From CAZFIM01 sp964519615 (GTDB taxonomy: Bacteria; Chloroflexota; Dehalococcoidia; GIF9; UBA5629), in contig CAZFIM010000060.1 of NCBI GenBank assembly GCA_964519615.1, positions 1-14,811 on the forward strand: a DNA stretch of 14,811 nt. The letters run 5' to 3'. Of this stretch, positions 1 through 7,533 are shown piece after piece. Both the position numbers and the translations under genes were made by a program. Numbering within the stretch: position 1 is the first letter of the stretch; each line of letters starts with the position of its first letter. Below the pieces are notes generated by a model. The model did not search any database, had not been told where the DNA came from, and was given only the letters and a program-made list of their open reading frames with translations.

Positions 1-5
1 ATGAT

Positions 6-1982
6 TTATGTCTGGGAAAAGACCGTGTTGAAGCCGTCGTGAATTGCTTCATAGCTGGTTTGTACTTTAACACAATCGCCAACAGCGTATACTTCCAGCT
101 CCGGCACTTTGCAAAGATCGTCCCAGAGCTTTCTATTGGGTGAGAAGCCGGTAGCTATGACTACGGTATCGCCTTTGATTTCGACCTGCTTCAACCCGCA
201 GGTGGCGATGATGCCGTTATCGGTAACCTCGGTGAGCATGTGATTGATCTTCATCTGTATGGGTAATTTACTGATAATCTCAAAGAAAGCATTCTTCATC
301 ACACCGCTTAATCCCGTGGCAAGCTGGTCTGTTGCCTCTATTACCGTTACGCTCTTTCCTTTCTCAGCTAAAAAGGCGGCAATTTCGCTGCCTACCAGAC
401 CGCCGCCAATGACGATTACGTTCTTTCCTGTTGGCGCACCGCGCAGTACATCGAGACCTGCAACAACAATGGGCTTATTAATGCCGGGAACTTTAGGGGT
501 TATCGGCTGCGATCCTGTGGCGACTATAACGGTATTATAGTTACCTTTCTTGATCTTTGCCGCTGAAGCCTCCTCTTTAAGAACTTTTACTCCTCTCTTA
601 TCCATCTGAGTTACATAATACCGGATAAGACGTCTGAGGTCAGCTTTGGAATCAGGGATAGCTGCATCTAAAAGCAGACCGCCCAGCTCTTTCTTTTCAT
701 AAAGGGTAACATCATGTCCTTTTAAAGAAGCCACACGTGCAGCTTCCATACCTGCCGGTCCTCCACCCACGACGGCTACTTTCTTTTTCTTTGCGGCAAC
801 AGGTATGGTGCTGAATTCACCTTCACGACCTACGACCGGGTTTACCGCGCAGGTGACATAACCTATCATTACGCCTTTATCGTTACACTCCATACAGCGT
901 ATACATGGACGGATTTCCTCCGGATGTCCTTCCTGCGCTTTTTTAGGAAAGTAAGGGTCGGCGAGCAGAGGCCTGCCCAGCCCCACAAAATCACCTTTGC
1001 CCTCTTTGAGAATCTTTTCTGCCAGCTCCGGATCCCCAAGCGAACCGGAACAGATGACCGGTATACCTATAGCTTTCTTGATTTTTTCAGAAGCCTCAGC
1101 CTGGAAGGCCATGGGATAGTACATGATTACAGTCTCTTTATGACCGAATTCATGTATACCGCCGGATACATGAATGTAATCAGCACCGAGAGCCTCAAGT
1201 TCTTTTGCTATTTCTATAGTTTCTTCCAGGGGTATAGGATTAATAGGGTCATAGTCAGTCCAGCTGACCCGCACACCCAGTGGATAGTCAGATCCCACTT
1301 TCTTTCTCATGCATTCAAAAGACTGCATAAGAAAGCGTTTCCTGTTTACAAAATGTCCGCCATACCAATCATTGCGCCGGTTCCAGGGGGAGAGAAAATT
1401 AGTGAGAAGATATCCGTGACCGGCGTGAAGCTCGCAAGCATCGAATCCCACTTCTTTTGCCCTGACTGCGGCGGAACCAAAATCCTCGATGCATTGTTGT
1501 ATCTCTTCTACAGTCATCTCATTCGGTATTACTCCGCCTTTGCCCTGCTGGCCTACACCGCCATATTTATAGATATCCGGCCAGGGACGGCGAAACGCAG
1601 ATTTAAATGGTTGGGTTGCAGAGAATCTTTGACGACCGGAGTGAGCAATTTGCATGGTAGCACGGGCGCCTTCAGATTTAATAGCATTGGCCAGCCAGCG
1701 CAGTCCGTTCTGGTGCGCCACGTTACTGATGCCGATCTGACCCTCATTAGCTTTGGCTGCATCATCATCAATATAGCAGTATTCAACATTTATCATGCCG
1801 GAGCCGCCCTTTGCCAGCTCCTTATAGTGGGCAATGGTGTTCGGTGTTACTTCACCGCTGCTCAATGCCCAGTTGGTCAACATAGAGGTGCGTACTATAC
1901 GGTTCTTTATCCATAAATTGCCTATATAGCCTGGGGTAAAAAGATGGGTAAATCGTTTGTCGAAAGGTTGTTTAACTAGCAT
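6..1982 (-). CDS. NADH:flavin oxidoreductase / 2,4-dienoyl-CoA reductase-type ene-reductase (FMN, 4Fe-4S, FAD)
   Basis: Complete 658-residue protein of the two-module Old Yellow Enzyme family (2,4-dienoyl-CoA reductase, trimethylamine dehydrogenase, BaiCD-like). By family knowledge it passes electrons from NAD(P)H through FAD and an Fe-S cluster to FMN, which reduces an activated C=C bond in the cytoplasm. Visible features: a flavin barrel (about 10-350) with IAHSGRQ at 112-118 and HAGHGY at 186-191 followed by FLSPWNRRNDWYGG; cysteines 360, 363, 366 and 378 for a 4Fe-4S cluster; an FAD-binding GGGPAG at 406-411; a second nucleotide-binding GGGLVG at 526-531; and AVGD near 633-636. The ATG has a strong AAGGAG five bases upstream (plus-strand 1988-1993). 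It is transcribed divergently from the cobalamin operon. The substrate cannot be read from sequence; enoyl-CoA, bile-acid-like or other enones are all possible. Family assignment is firm, substrate open. Confidence 0.93.
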   Translation of the reverse strand: MLVKQPFDKRFTHLFTPGYIGNLWIKNRIVRTSMLTNWALSSGEVTPNTIAHYKELAKGGSGMINVEYCYIDDDAAKANEGQIGISNVAHQNGLRWLANAIKSEGARATMQIAHSGRQRFSATQPFKSAFRRPWPDIYKYGGVGQQGKGGVIPNEMTVEEIQQCIEDFGSAAVRAKEVGFDACELHAGHGYLLTNFLSPWNRRNDWYGGHFVNRKRFLMQSFECMRKKVGSDYPLGVRVSWTDYDPINPIPLEETIEIAKELEALGADYIHVSGGIHEFGHKETVIMYYPMAFQAEASEKIKKAIGIPVICSGSLGDPELAEKILKEGKGDFVGLGRPLLADPYFPKKAQEGHPEEIRPCIRCMECNDKGVMIGYVTCAVNPVVGREGEFSTIPVAAKKKKVAVVGGGPAGMEAARVASLKGHDVTLYEKKELGGLLLDAAIPDSKADLRRLIRYYVTQMDKRGVKVLKEEASAAKIKKGNYNTVIVATGSQPITPKVPGINKPIVVAGLDVLRGAPTGKNVIVIGGGLVGSEIAAFLAEKGKSVTVIEATDQLATGLSGVMKNAFFEIISKLPIQMKINHMLTEVTDNGIIATCGLKQVEIKGDTVVIATGFSPNRKLWDDLCKVPELEVYAVGDCVKVQTSYEAIHDGFNTVFSQT

Positions 1983-2026
1983 TGTCTCTCCTTACTTAAT
2001 TGATTAACAAAATCGACAGTACGCTT

Positions 2027-2056
2027 ATTATACCTTGTTGAACTGATATTTTGTAA
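2027..2056 (-). promoter_or_regulatory. Candidate sigma70-type promoter for the ene-reductase gene
   Basis: On the minus strand a consensus -10 TATAAT (plus 2027-2032) lies 18 bases from a weak -35 TTACAA (plus 2051-2056, 3 of 6 consensus bases). Transcription would start near 2020, giving a leader of about 38 nt that contains the AAGGAG ribosome site. The -10 is seen directly; promoter function is inferred. Confidence 0.45.
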
Positions 2057-2276
2057 GACATGGCTTTATTATATTTGCAATATTAACTAGGTAATGGAAA
2101 CATCAACGGCTTTATTTAACGTTCGCGTGATTTATTTTTTAATAGACCTATCATCACAAATAAAATTGCGTCATTGCCTGCTCTCAGTTGGACATTGGGT
2201 GTGCCGCAAAAGATACGTAATCACGGTTTAGCCTGTTTTTATTTTTGTATGGTAGCTTGATAATAATCAAGACAAC
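2057..2276. other. Intergenic stretch with no recognised feature
   Basis: This part of the 575-base divergent spacer lies between the two outward-facing promoters. I see no open reading frame with a plausible start and ribosome site, no tRNA-like fold and no repeat. It could hold operators, but nothing specific is supported. Confidence 0.6.
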
Positions 2277-2306
2277 TTGTGTACTCACTGCTTTAACCCA
2301 TATAAT
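2277..2306 (+). promoter_or_regulatory. Candidate sigma70-type promoter of the cobalamin operon
   Basis: A -35 TTGTGT (2277-2282) and a perfect -10 TATAAT (2301-2306) are separated by 18 bases. Transcription would start near 2313, leaving a leader of about 245 nt before the GTG of the btuF-like gene, long enough for a structured regulatory RNA. The motif is seen directly; its use is inferred from position and orientation. Confidence 0.55.
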
Positions 2307-2325
2307 AGAAGTTGTGGGGATATAT

Positions 2326-2492
2326 ATCGATGCCGGGGTTCAAGACTGTTTTGAGTATGGGATGGGGACTAACCGGTTGCACTGTTACTGAAAAAAGTGA
2401 CGCGATCTCGACGCTGCGGATTATCAATGGGCCGTGAAGAATGTAATCGAGGCATATTAGCTGCCTGCATATTAGCCGGGGGAAGTGGCGAT
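2326..2492 (+). ncRNA. Candidate divergent cobalamin riboswitch in the operon leader
   Basis: Several elements occur in the order and spacing of a cobalamin riboswitch. They are ATGGGA (2357-2362, compare AATAGGGAA), GGGGACTAACC (2364-2374, compare GGTGnAAnnCC), GCACTGTTA (2379-2387, compare GCnACTGTnA), a small hairpin (2384-2401), and AGCCGGGGGAAGTGGC (2474-2489), which matches about 11 of 16 positions of the B12 box as I recall it. ATCG at 2326-2329 can pair with CGAT at 2489-2492 to close the domain. The element starts just after the predicted transcription start, and the box ends about 70 bases before a B12-uptake gene. Several normally conserved bases differ, so it could be a divergent or decayed switch, or chance similarity. 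No covariance search was possible. Confidence 0.4.
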
Positions 2493-2501
2493 TTCAAGTA
2501 C

Positions 2502-2541
2502 TTCTAATTTATTTAAGCACTATTAGAAAGAGTATTATTTT
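2502..2541 (+). promoter_or_regulatory. AT-rich hairpin with T-rich tail, possible expression platform
   Basis: TTCTAAT (2502-2508) pairs perfectly with ATTAGAA (2522-2528) around a 13-base loop, and a T-rich run (TATTATTTT, 2533-2541) follows. It lies between the candidate B12 box and the ribosome site, where a riboswitch terminator or anti-terminator would be. The stem is short and AT-rich, so strong termination is doubtful. Confidence 0.25.
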
Positions 2542-2557
2542 AGATCTGGAAGCGGCT

Positions 2558-3493
2558 GTGAGAAAGATAAAAACCGTATACAGTTTTCTGGCCTTCATTA
2601 TCTGTGTGTTGAGCGTATTTTGTTCTTGCCTGCACTATGGGAATAATGATGTTCCCGCAGTATCAGGTACTATGCAGGATCAACTCGGCCGAGCTGTAAA
2701 AATGCCGGAAGCAACACGAAGGATTATTTCACTTGCTCCAAGTAACACGGAGATATTATTTGCACTTGGACTTGAAGACAGGATATCAGCGGTAACCGAT
2801 TATTGTGATTATCCTCCGGAAGCCAAGTCGAAACCCTCTGTGGGAGGGTTCAGTAATCCTAATCTGGAAGAGATCATCGCACTGCAGCCTGATCTTATTC
2901 TGGCTACCTCTATGCATGAGCAAACCATTATCCCGCAATTGGAGAGGCGAGGACTGGTTGTCTTTGCTCTCAATCCCGGAGCATTGGATGAGGTTTGTGA
3001 GGCGGTAACGATGGTTGGAGAATTGACCGAGAGGAAAAACTATGCTCGCGATATCGTTAAGGATATACAAAACCGCGCCAGTGAAGTTCAGTCCAAAGTT
3101 GCGGAGATCAAACAGCAAGAACTGCCGGAAGTTTTTTATGCCGTATGGCATGACCCGCTGATGGCCGCAGGAAAATGCACATTTCAGAATGAGCTTATAG
3201 CCACTGCGGGTGGAGTAAATATCGCCTCCGGCCTTGACGGATATGCAGATATAAGTTTGGAGTATCTGATTAATGCAGACCCGGAGGTTATCATTGTCAA
3301 TACCAGTCACGGAAGTAATGTCAATGAAACGCTGATATTTCTACAGTCTGAGCCTCGCATGAATGCTTCTTCAGCACGGTTGCATAACCGCATTTATGAA
3401 ATAGACGGCAATATCTCCAGCCGCCCCGGGCCCAGACTTATGGAGGGTCTGGAACGATTTGTACTGTTCATCCACCCGGAACTATTCGATTGA
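2558..3493 (+). CDS. btuF: BtuF-like periplasmic/lipoprotein cobalamin-binding protein
   Basis: Solute-binding component of a B12-type ABC importer, 311 residues, acting outside the membrane to deliver corrinoid to the permease. It starts at GTG with GGAAG five bases upstream. The N-terminus has a basic start, a hydrophobic segment (about 8-22) and a cysteine at 24 after serine, a slightly non-standard lipobox that suggests lipid anchoring. The BtuF-type pattern follows: SLAPSNTEILFALGL at 58-72, DYCDYPPEA at 81-89, VGGFSNPNLEEIIALQPDLIL at about 95-115, and a C-terminal alpha/beta lobe ending in ERFVLFIHPELF. It is the first gene of the operon, before the permease and ATPase. Binding proteins for haem or siderophores share the fold; the B12 assignment rests on the BtuF-like motifs and the seven cobamide-assembly genes downstream. 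Confidence 0.88.
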   Translation: MRKIKTVYSFLAFIICVLSVFCSCLHYGNNDVPAVSGTMQDQLGRAVKMPEATRRIISLAPSNTEILFALGLEDRISAVTDYCDYPPEAKSKPSVGGFSNPNLEEIIALQPDLILATSMHEQTIIPQLERRGLVVFALNPGALDEVCEAVTMVGELTERKNYARDIVKDIQNRASEVQSKVAEIKQQELPEVFYAVWHDPLMAAGKCTFQNELIATAGGVNIASGLDGYADISLEYLINADPEVIIVNTSHGSNVNETLIFLQSEPRMNASSARLHNRIYEIDGNISSRPGPRLMEGLERFVLFIHPELFD

Positions 3494-3554
3494 TTTCATT
3501 TATACTGTCAGACTGCAGCGGCAGCTACATTTTAAATATAGGGTATGACTGATA

Positions 3555-4631
3555 ATGGTTGAAAAAGTTATAACAGAAAGTCCGGTGTTCTCTACTAATC
3601 GCCATTATCGTGAAAGGATTTATGCTTTACCGGTTTTAATTATTCTCCTGGGCATATTACTGGTAGTATCGGTATCTATCGGCAGTGTAGAGATTCCTGT
3701 GGCGGAGGTCTATAAAATTATCTTATCAAAGCTGCCTTTTACTGCTGTTATACAGGACTGGACTGTTGCTGATGAAACAATAGTAATCGATATACGCTTG
3801 CCGCGCGTATTGCTTGCGGGATTGACAGGCGCTGCTCTTGCAGTTGCGGGAGCTACTTATCAAGGACTGTTTCGCAATCCTCTGGCAGACCCATATCTTA
3901 TAGGTGTCGCTCAGGGAGCATCGCTTGGCGCAGTTGCCGGTTTTTTCATATCAAGCGGCGGGATGCTGTTGGGGGCGGGTATAGTTCCGATGCTTGCTTT
4001 TAGTGGTGCCGTGATTTCTACCGCCATAGTATACAGCTTAGCGCGCGTAGGAAAAAAATTACCTTCGACTACTCTTATTCTTGCCGGTGTTGCTCTTGGA
4101 ACGCTCCTGCAATCGGTTGTCTCATATCTCATTATTTCCAGCGGAGATAAGATTCATGGAATCCTTTTCTGGTTGATGGGCAGCTTTTCTATGAGCCAGT
4201 GGTCCGATGTCTGGATAATACTGCCGTACATAGCGGTAGGAGTCATTTTGATACTCATTCATGCAAGGCCGTTGAATATCATGCAGCTCGATGAAGAGCA
4301 GGCTCAGCAGCTCGGCATCAATGTTGACAGAGTGAAACTGACATTGCTTGCAGCGGCTACTCTGATAACAGCGGCTGCTGTATCATTTGTCGGCATTATC
4401 GGATTTGTCGGTATTATAGTTCCTCATGCCGTGCGCCTTCTCTGGGGTGCCGATCATAGATTTTTACTGCCGCTTTCCGTTCTTTCAGGTGCCCTATTTT
4501 TAATAGCGGCCGATATTTTAGCGCGCACTATATTGGCTCCTGCTGAAATCCCAATAGGGGTAATAACTGCTCTTTGCGGAGCTCCCTTTTTTCTCTATCT
4601 CCTGCGCTATAAAAGGAAGACACTTTTATAA
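3555..4631 (+). CDS. btuC: BtuC-like FecCD-family ABC transporter permease
   Basis: Integral-membrane subunit (358 residues) of the corrinoid importer, expected to act as a dimer with about ten transmembrane helices per copy. Visible family features: a hydrophobic helix at about 24-42, RLPRVLLAGLTGAALAVAGA at about 81-100, the conserved NPLADPYLIG at 108-117, the cytoplasmic coupling segment LDEEQAQQLGI, a GFVGIIVPHAVRL segment, and a last helix with EIPIGVITALCGAPFF. The N-terminal tail of about 20 residues before the first helix is somewhat long. The ribosome site before this ATG is weak, so the exact start is less sure. It lies 61 bases after the binding-protein gene and four bases before the ATPase gene. 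Siderophore permeases belong to the same family; context favours B12. Confidence 0.9.
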   Translation: MVEKVITESPVFSTNRHYRERIYALPVLIILLGILLVVSVSIGSVEIPVAEVYKIILSKLPFTAVIQDWTVADETIVIDIRLPRVLLAGLTGAALAVAGATYQGLFRNPLADPYLIGVAQGASLGAVAGFFISSGGMLLGAGIVPMLAFSGAVISTAIVYSLARVGKKLPSTTLILAGVALGTLLQSVVSYLIISSGDKIHGILFWLMGSFSMSQWSDVWIILPYIAVGVILILIHARPLNIMQLDEEQAQQLGINVDRVKLTLLAAATLITAAAVSFVGIIGFVGIIVPHAVRLLWGADHRFLLPLSVLSGALFLIAADILARTILAPAEIPIGVITALCGAPFFLYLLRYKRKTLL

Positions 4632-4635
4632 AGCT

Positions 4636-5475
4636 ATGATTGCAATAGAAATGGAAAAAGTAATGATCGGCTACGGACAGCACATTGTGCTGAGAGATTT
4701 ATCGTTCTCTGTTAAACCGGGAGAAATGGTGGGGCTGATCGGCCCTAACGGCTGCGGGAAATCAACCTTAATTAAGGCACTCAGCCGGGTTATCCCCGCT
4801 TTTTCTGGGACTATTTCAATAGATGGTAAAGATATCAGACGTATTACGAGACGTGATCTGGCCAGATTGATGGGTGTTGTCCCGCAGATTCCGCTTCTGC
4901 CAAGCGCATATAAAGCTCTGGAAATTGTCCTCATGGGCAGAAACCCCCATTTAGGCCTTTTCCACTACGAGGGACAAAAAGATATAAATATTGCTCTCGC
5001 AGCAATGGAAAAAACGGATACAAAAGAATTGGCAGATAGGAGAATAGCAGAGCTTTCAGGCGGGGAGATACAATGTTTGCTTTTAGCACGCGCAATTGCA
5101 CAGGAAACTAAAGCAATACTTCTTGATGAACCTACTGCAAATCTGGATATCGGAAGACAGATAAATGTACTGGAGTTGATAAGGACGATGTGCATAGACC
5201 GTAAACTCACAGTTCTAACGGTAATGCATGACCTGAATCTCGCTGCTCAGTATTGCGACAGGTTGATATTACTGCATGATACAATGATATACATTGACGG
5301 TAGCCCTTCCGATGTTATTACGGAATCTAATATAAGGGAGGTCTACGGAGTTGACAATTGCGTTTACAGTCATCCTTTAAATGGGCTTCCGATAGTATTA
5401 ATAAGCAATCAAAATATTGAGTATGCACGCGAGCTACTATATGGGGGTAAACGAGGCGATTGCTTGAAGGATTAG
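4636..5475 (+). CDS. btuD: BtuD-like ABC transporter ATP-binding protein
   Basis: Cytoplasmic ATPase (279 residues) that powers the corrinoid importer. The nucleotide-binding elements are all present: Walker A GPNGCGKST at 36-44, Q-loop glutamine near 84, signature LSGGE at 140-144, Walker B ILLDEPT at 161-167 with D-loop ANLD after it, and switch histidine 198 in VMHDLN. A tail of roughly 40-50 residues follows the ATPase core. No strong ribosome site precedes the ATG, which follows the permease stop by four bases, so translational coupling is likely. The 3' end overlaps the next gene by 16 bases. The family also includes FepC/FhuC-type iron transport ATPases; the operon indicates B12. Confidence 0.9.
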   Translation: MIAIEMEKVMIGYGQHIVLRDLSFSVKPGEMVGLIGPNGCGKSTLIKALSRVIPAFSGTISIDGKDIRRITRRDLARLMGVVPQIPLLPSAYKALEIVLMGRNPHLGLFHYEGQKDINIALAAMEKTDTKELADRRIAELSGGEIQCLLLARAIAQETKAILLDEPTANLDIGRQINVLELIRTMCIDRKLTVLTVMHDLNLAAQYCDRLILLHDTMIYIDGSPSDVITESNIREVYGVDNCVYSHPLNGLPIVLISNQNIEYARELLYGGKRGDCLKD

Positions 5476-6410
5476 ATATTGTTCTTATCATGGCTGGAGC
5501 GCTGATGATAGATCTACTATTTGGGGAGCCTCCATCATTACTGCATCCTGTCGTCTGGATGGGAAAGCTTATTTCTTTGTGGGAAAGGCTTCTGCAAAAT
5601 GGACCGCGCACAGTACAATTTATCTGTGGAATATGTATAACAGTTTTCCTTGTGGCTTTGTTTGCTCTACCTGTCTATTATCTATTAATATGGCTTAAAA
5701 CCGTTTATGTTGTTCTTTATATTTTTATAGCTGCCCTAGTTTTAAAAATCACTTTCTCGATCCGGGAGTTGCGTTTAACAGCGCTGAAGATAAAAGACCT
5801 GCTTGTAAAAGATAAGCTAGAGCAGATGCGTTTTGAGATGAGAGCACTGGTAAGCCGAAATACAGCCAACATGCCGGGTGTGATGTTGGCGTCAGCGGCG
5901 GTGGAGTCTGTCGCTGAGAGTATTTGTGACAGTATTGTTGCTCCGTTATTCTATTTCATGATAATGGGAATTCCCGGAGCGCTGGGCTACCGCGTAATCA
6001 ATACGCTTGATGCTATGATTGGCTATCATGGACGGTATGAATATCTGGGCAAATTCGCTGCCTATGTAGATGATATATTAAACTATATTCCGGCCAGACT
6101 TTCAGCATTGATGATTGTAGCGGCGGCAGCTATCCTACGGAAAAATATGGCCAGGGCATGGATTACAGCGGTGCAGGAACACAGGCGTACAGCAAGTCCC
6201 AACGCTGGCTGGACAATGGCCGCGGTAGCCGGTGCGTTAAATGTCCGTCTGGAAAAGCAAGGTGACTATATATTTTGCGATTCAGGGAATGCTCCCGGAG
6301 CCGGGACAATAAGCAGTTCTCTCCATCTGGTAATTACAGCATCGCTGCTATGGGTGCTATTATGTTTATTTGCAGGAACGGGGTATATCTTTGTTACGGC
6401 CGGCGCGTAG
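5460..6410 (+). CDS. cbiB: CbiB adenosylcobinamide-phosphate synthase
   Basis: Membrane enzyme (316 residues) that joins adenosylcobyric acid to (R)-1-amino-2-propanol or its phosphate. Family landmarks: an N-terminal helix followed by DLLFGEPPSLLHPVVWMGKLI (about 18-38), paired hydrophobic helices at about 55-100, the conserved core RALVSRNTANMPG at 128-140, ESVAESICDSIVAPLFY at 149-165, GALGYRVINTLDAMIGY at 173-189, and RTASPNAGWTMAA farther on. Length is typical. The chosen start is TTG at 5460, overlapping btuD by 16 bases with GAGG close upstream; an ATG at 5490 (residue 11) is the alternative. The next gene makes the aminopropanol phosphate it uses. Confidence 0.92.
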   Translation: MLEGLDIVLIMAGALMIDLLFGEPPSLLHPVVWMGKLISLWERLLQNGPRTVQFICGICITVFLVALFALPVYYLLIWLKTVYVVLYIFIAALVLKITFSIRELRLTALKIKDLLVKDKLEQMRFEMRALVSRNTANMPGVMLASAAVESVAESICDSIVAPLFYFMIMGIPGALGYRVINTLDAMIGYHGRYEYLGKFAAYVDDILNYIPARLSALMIVAAAAILRKNMARAWITAVQEHRRTASPNAGWTMAAVAGALNVRLEKQGDYIFCDSGNAPGAGTISSSLHLVITASLLWVLLCLFAGTGYIFVTAGA

Positions 6411-6426
6411 GATAAAAAATATTGCG

Positions 6427-7485
6427 ATGTGTCCTCATGGAGGCATTGATTATGCTGAACTGACCGATAGGGGGATTGCTCCATCTTCTGTTATCGATAT
6501 GAGCGTGTGTACTAACCCTTATATGCCTCCTGATGGTATTATCGATGCTATAACAACAATCGATATCAAGAGATATCCGGATTCGGAATCGACAGAGCTT
6601 AGAAATTTAATTTCAGCCGTTTTAAATATTCCATCAGATACTTTACTTGTAGGAAATGGAACTACCGAGCTTATCAGATTGATTACTATGGCATATCTGG
6701 AAGACGGAGATACGGCTTTAATTGTCGGACCAACATATGGAGAGTATGAGGTAGCCTGTCAACTTGTATGTGCAAATATTGTGAAATATCATGCCGAGCA
6801 GAAAAATAATTACAGGCATATTGTAGAGAAAGTAGTTGACATAATTATTGAGGCAAATCCGGGAATAGTCTTTATCTGCAATCCCAATAATCCGACGGGC
6901 TCTTATTACATCAGGAGAGAAATCGAGAATATACTACGCGCTTTGAAAAATGGTTTGCTGGTGTTGGACGAAGCATACGTATCATTTGTCGATAACAGCT
7001 GGTCATCTGCTGATCTGATAAAAGATGGAAATGTAATAGTGCTTAGGTCAATGACTAAAGATTGCGGGTTGGCTGGTTTGCGAGTGGGTTATGCTGTTGC
7101 TGACCATCGTGTTATACGGACTCTGAGAAAGATTTGTCCGCCCTGGAATGTGAATATAGCGGGTCAAAAAGCGGCTGTCTCATTGTTACGGGAAAAAAGG
7201 GACATTGCAGAAAGTAAGAAGCTTTTGTTGGAAGCTAAAGACTATTTAGTAAAAGAGCTTATAGCTCTGGGATATGAGGTAGTTCCGTCTCAAACCCATT
7301 TCTTTCTAGTAAAGGTAGGCGATGCCGCTGCTTTTCGCAGTGCTCTCCTTGCTCAAGGCATCCTTGTTCGTGATTGTGCTTCTTTCGGTCTGAAGGAATA
7401 TATTCGTCTATCCGCGAGCACAATTGCGCAAAGTCACATATTTATTGATACAGTCCGTGAATTGAAAAAAGAAGGAGCCATTTAA
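6427..7485 (+). CDS. cobD: CobD-type threonine-phosphate decarboxylase (PLP enzyme, aminotransferase fold)
   Basis: PLP-dependent fold-type I enzyme of the HisC/CobD group. As CobD it decarboxylates L-threonine O-3-phosphate to (R)-1-amino-2-propanol phosphate, the linker that CbiB attaches. Visible landmarks, numbered from the ATG at 6427: HGG near 4-6, VGNGTTELIRL at about 75-85, NPNNPTG at 152-158, LDEAYV at about 180-185, and PLP lysine 211 in SMTKDCGLAGLRVGY. The reading frame stays open upstream to a TTG at 6370 inside cbiB. I prefer the ATG because the family begins just before the HGG motif and the cbiB stop lies 16 bases upstream, although the ribosome site (AGGA at 6409) is distant. 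Histidinol-phosphate aminotransferase is the main alternative; the position after cbiB and the TK before the lysine favour CobD. Confidence 0.87.
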   Translation: MCPHGGIDYAELTDRGIAPSSVIDMSVCTNPYMPPDGIIDAITTIDIKRYPDSESTELRNLISAVLNIPSDTLLVGNGTTELIRLITMAYLEDGDTALIVGPTYGEYEVACQLVCANIVKYHAEQKNNYRHIVEKVVDIIIEANPGIVFICNPNNPTGSYYIRREIENILRALKNGLLVLDEAYVSFVDNSWSSADLIKDGNVIVLRSMTKDCGLAGLRVGYAVADHRVIRTLRKICPPWNVNIAGQKAAVSLLREKRDIAESKKLLLEAKDYLVKELIALGYEVVPSQTHFFLVKVGDAAAFRSALLAQGILVRDCASFGLKEYIRLSASTIAQSHIFIDTVRELKKEGAI

Positions 7486-7518
7486 GCGACAGGCATCCAT
7501 GGAAATCCGAAAATGAAT

Positions 7519-7525
7519 AAGGAAG
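7519..7525 (+). promoter_or_regulatory. Ribosome binding site that decides the cobT start
   Basis: AAGGAAG lies eight bases before the ATG at 7534. The upstream in-frame ATG at 7513 has no comparable site, and the family's conserved start does not need the seven extra residues. I therefore place the start at 7534. Confidence 0.6.
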
Positions 7526-7533
7526 AATACGGT

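Noticed and set aside
924..1916. A 330-codon open frame on the plus strand.
   Set aside because: It lies entirely antisense to the well-supported ene-reductase, has no recognisable domain or ribosome site, and its translation looks like a shadow.
2401..2460. A short open stretch reading RDLDAADYQWAVKNVIEAY before a stop, resembling the tail of a decayed gene.
   Set aside because: Fewer than 20 codons, preceded by an in-frame stop, with no start or ribosome site, and it lies within the candidate structured leader. Chance is the simpler explanation.
2786..3310. A 174-codon minus-strand open frame inside the btuF-like gene.
   Set aside because: Antisense shadow of a clearly recognised binding protein, with no supporting motif.
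6370..6426. N-terminal extension of cobD from a TTG inside cbiB.
   Set aside because: No ribosome site, a basic sequence unlike the family N-terminus, and a normal ATG at 6427 just before the conserved HGG region.
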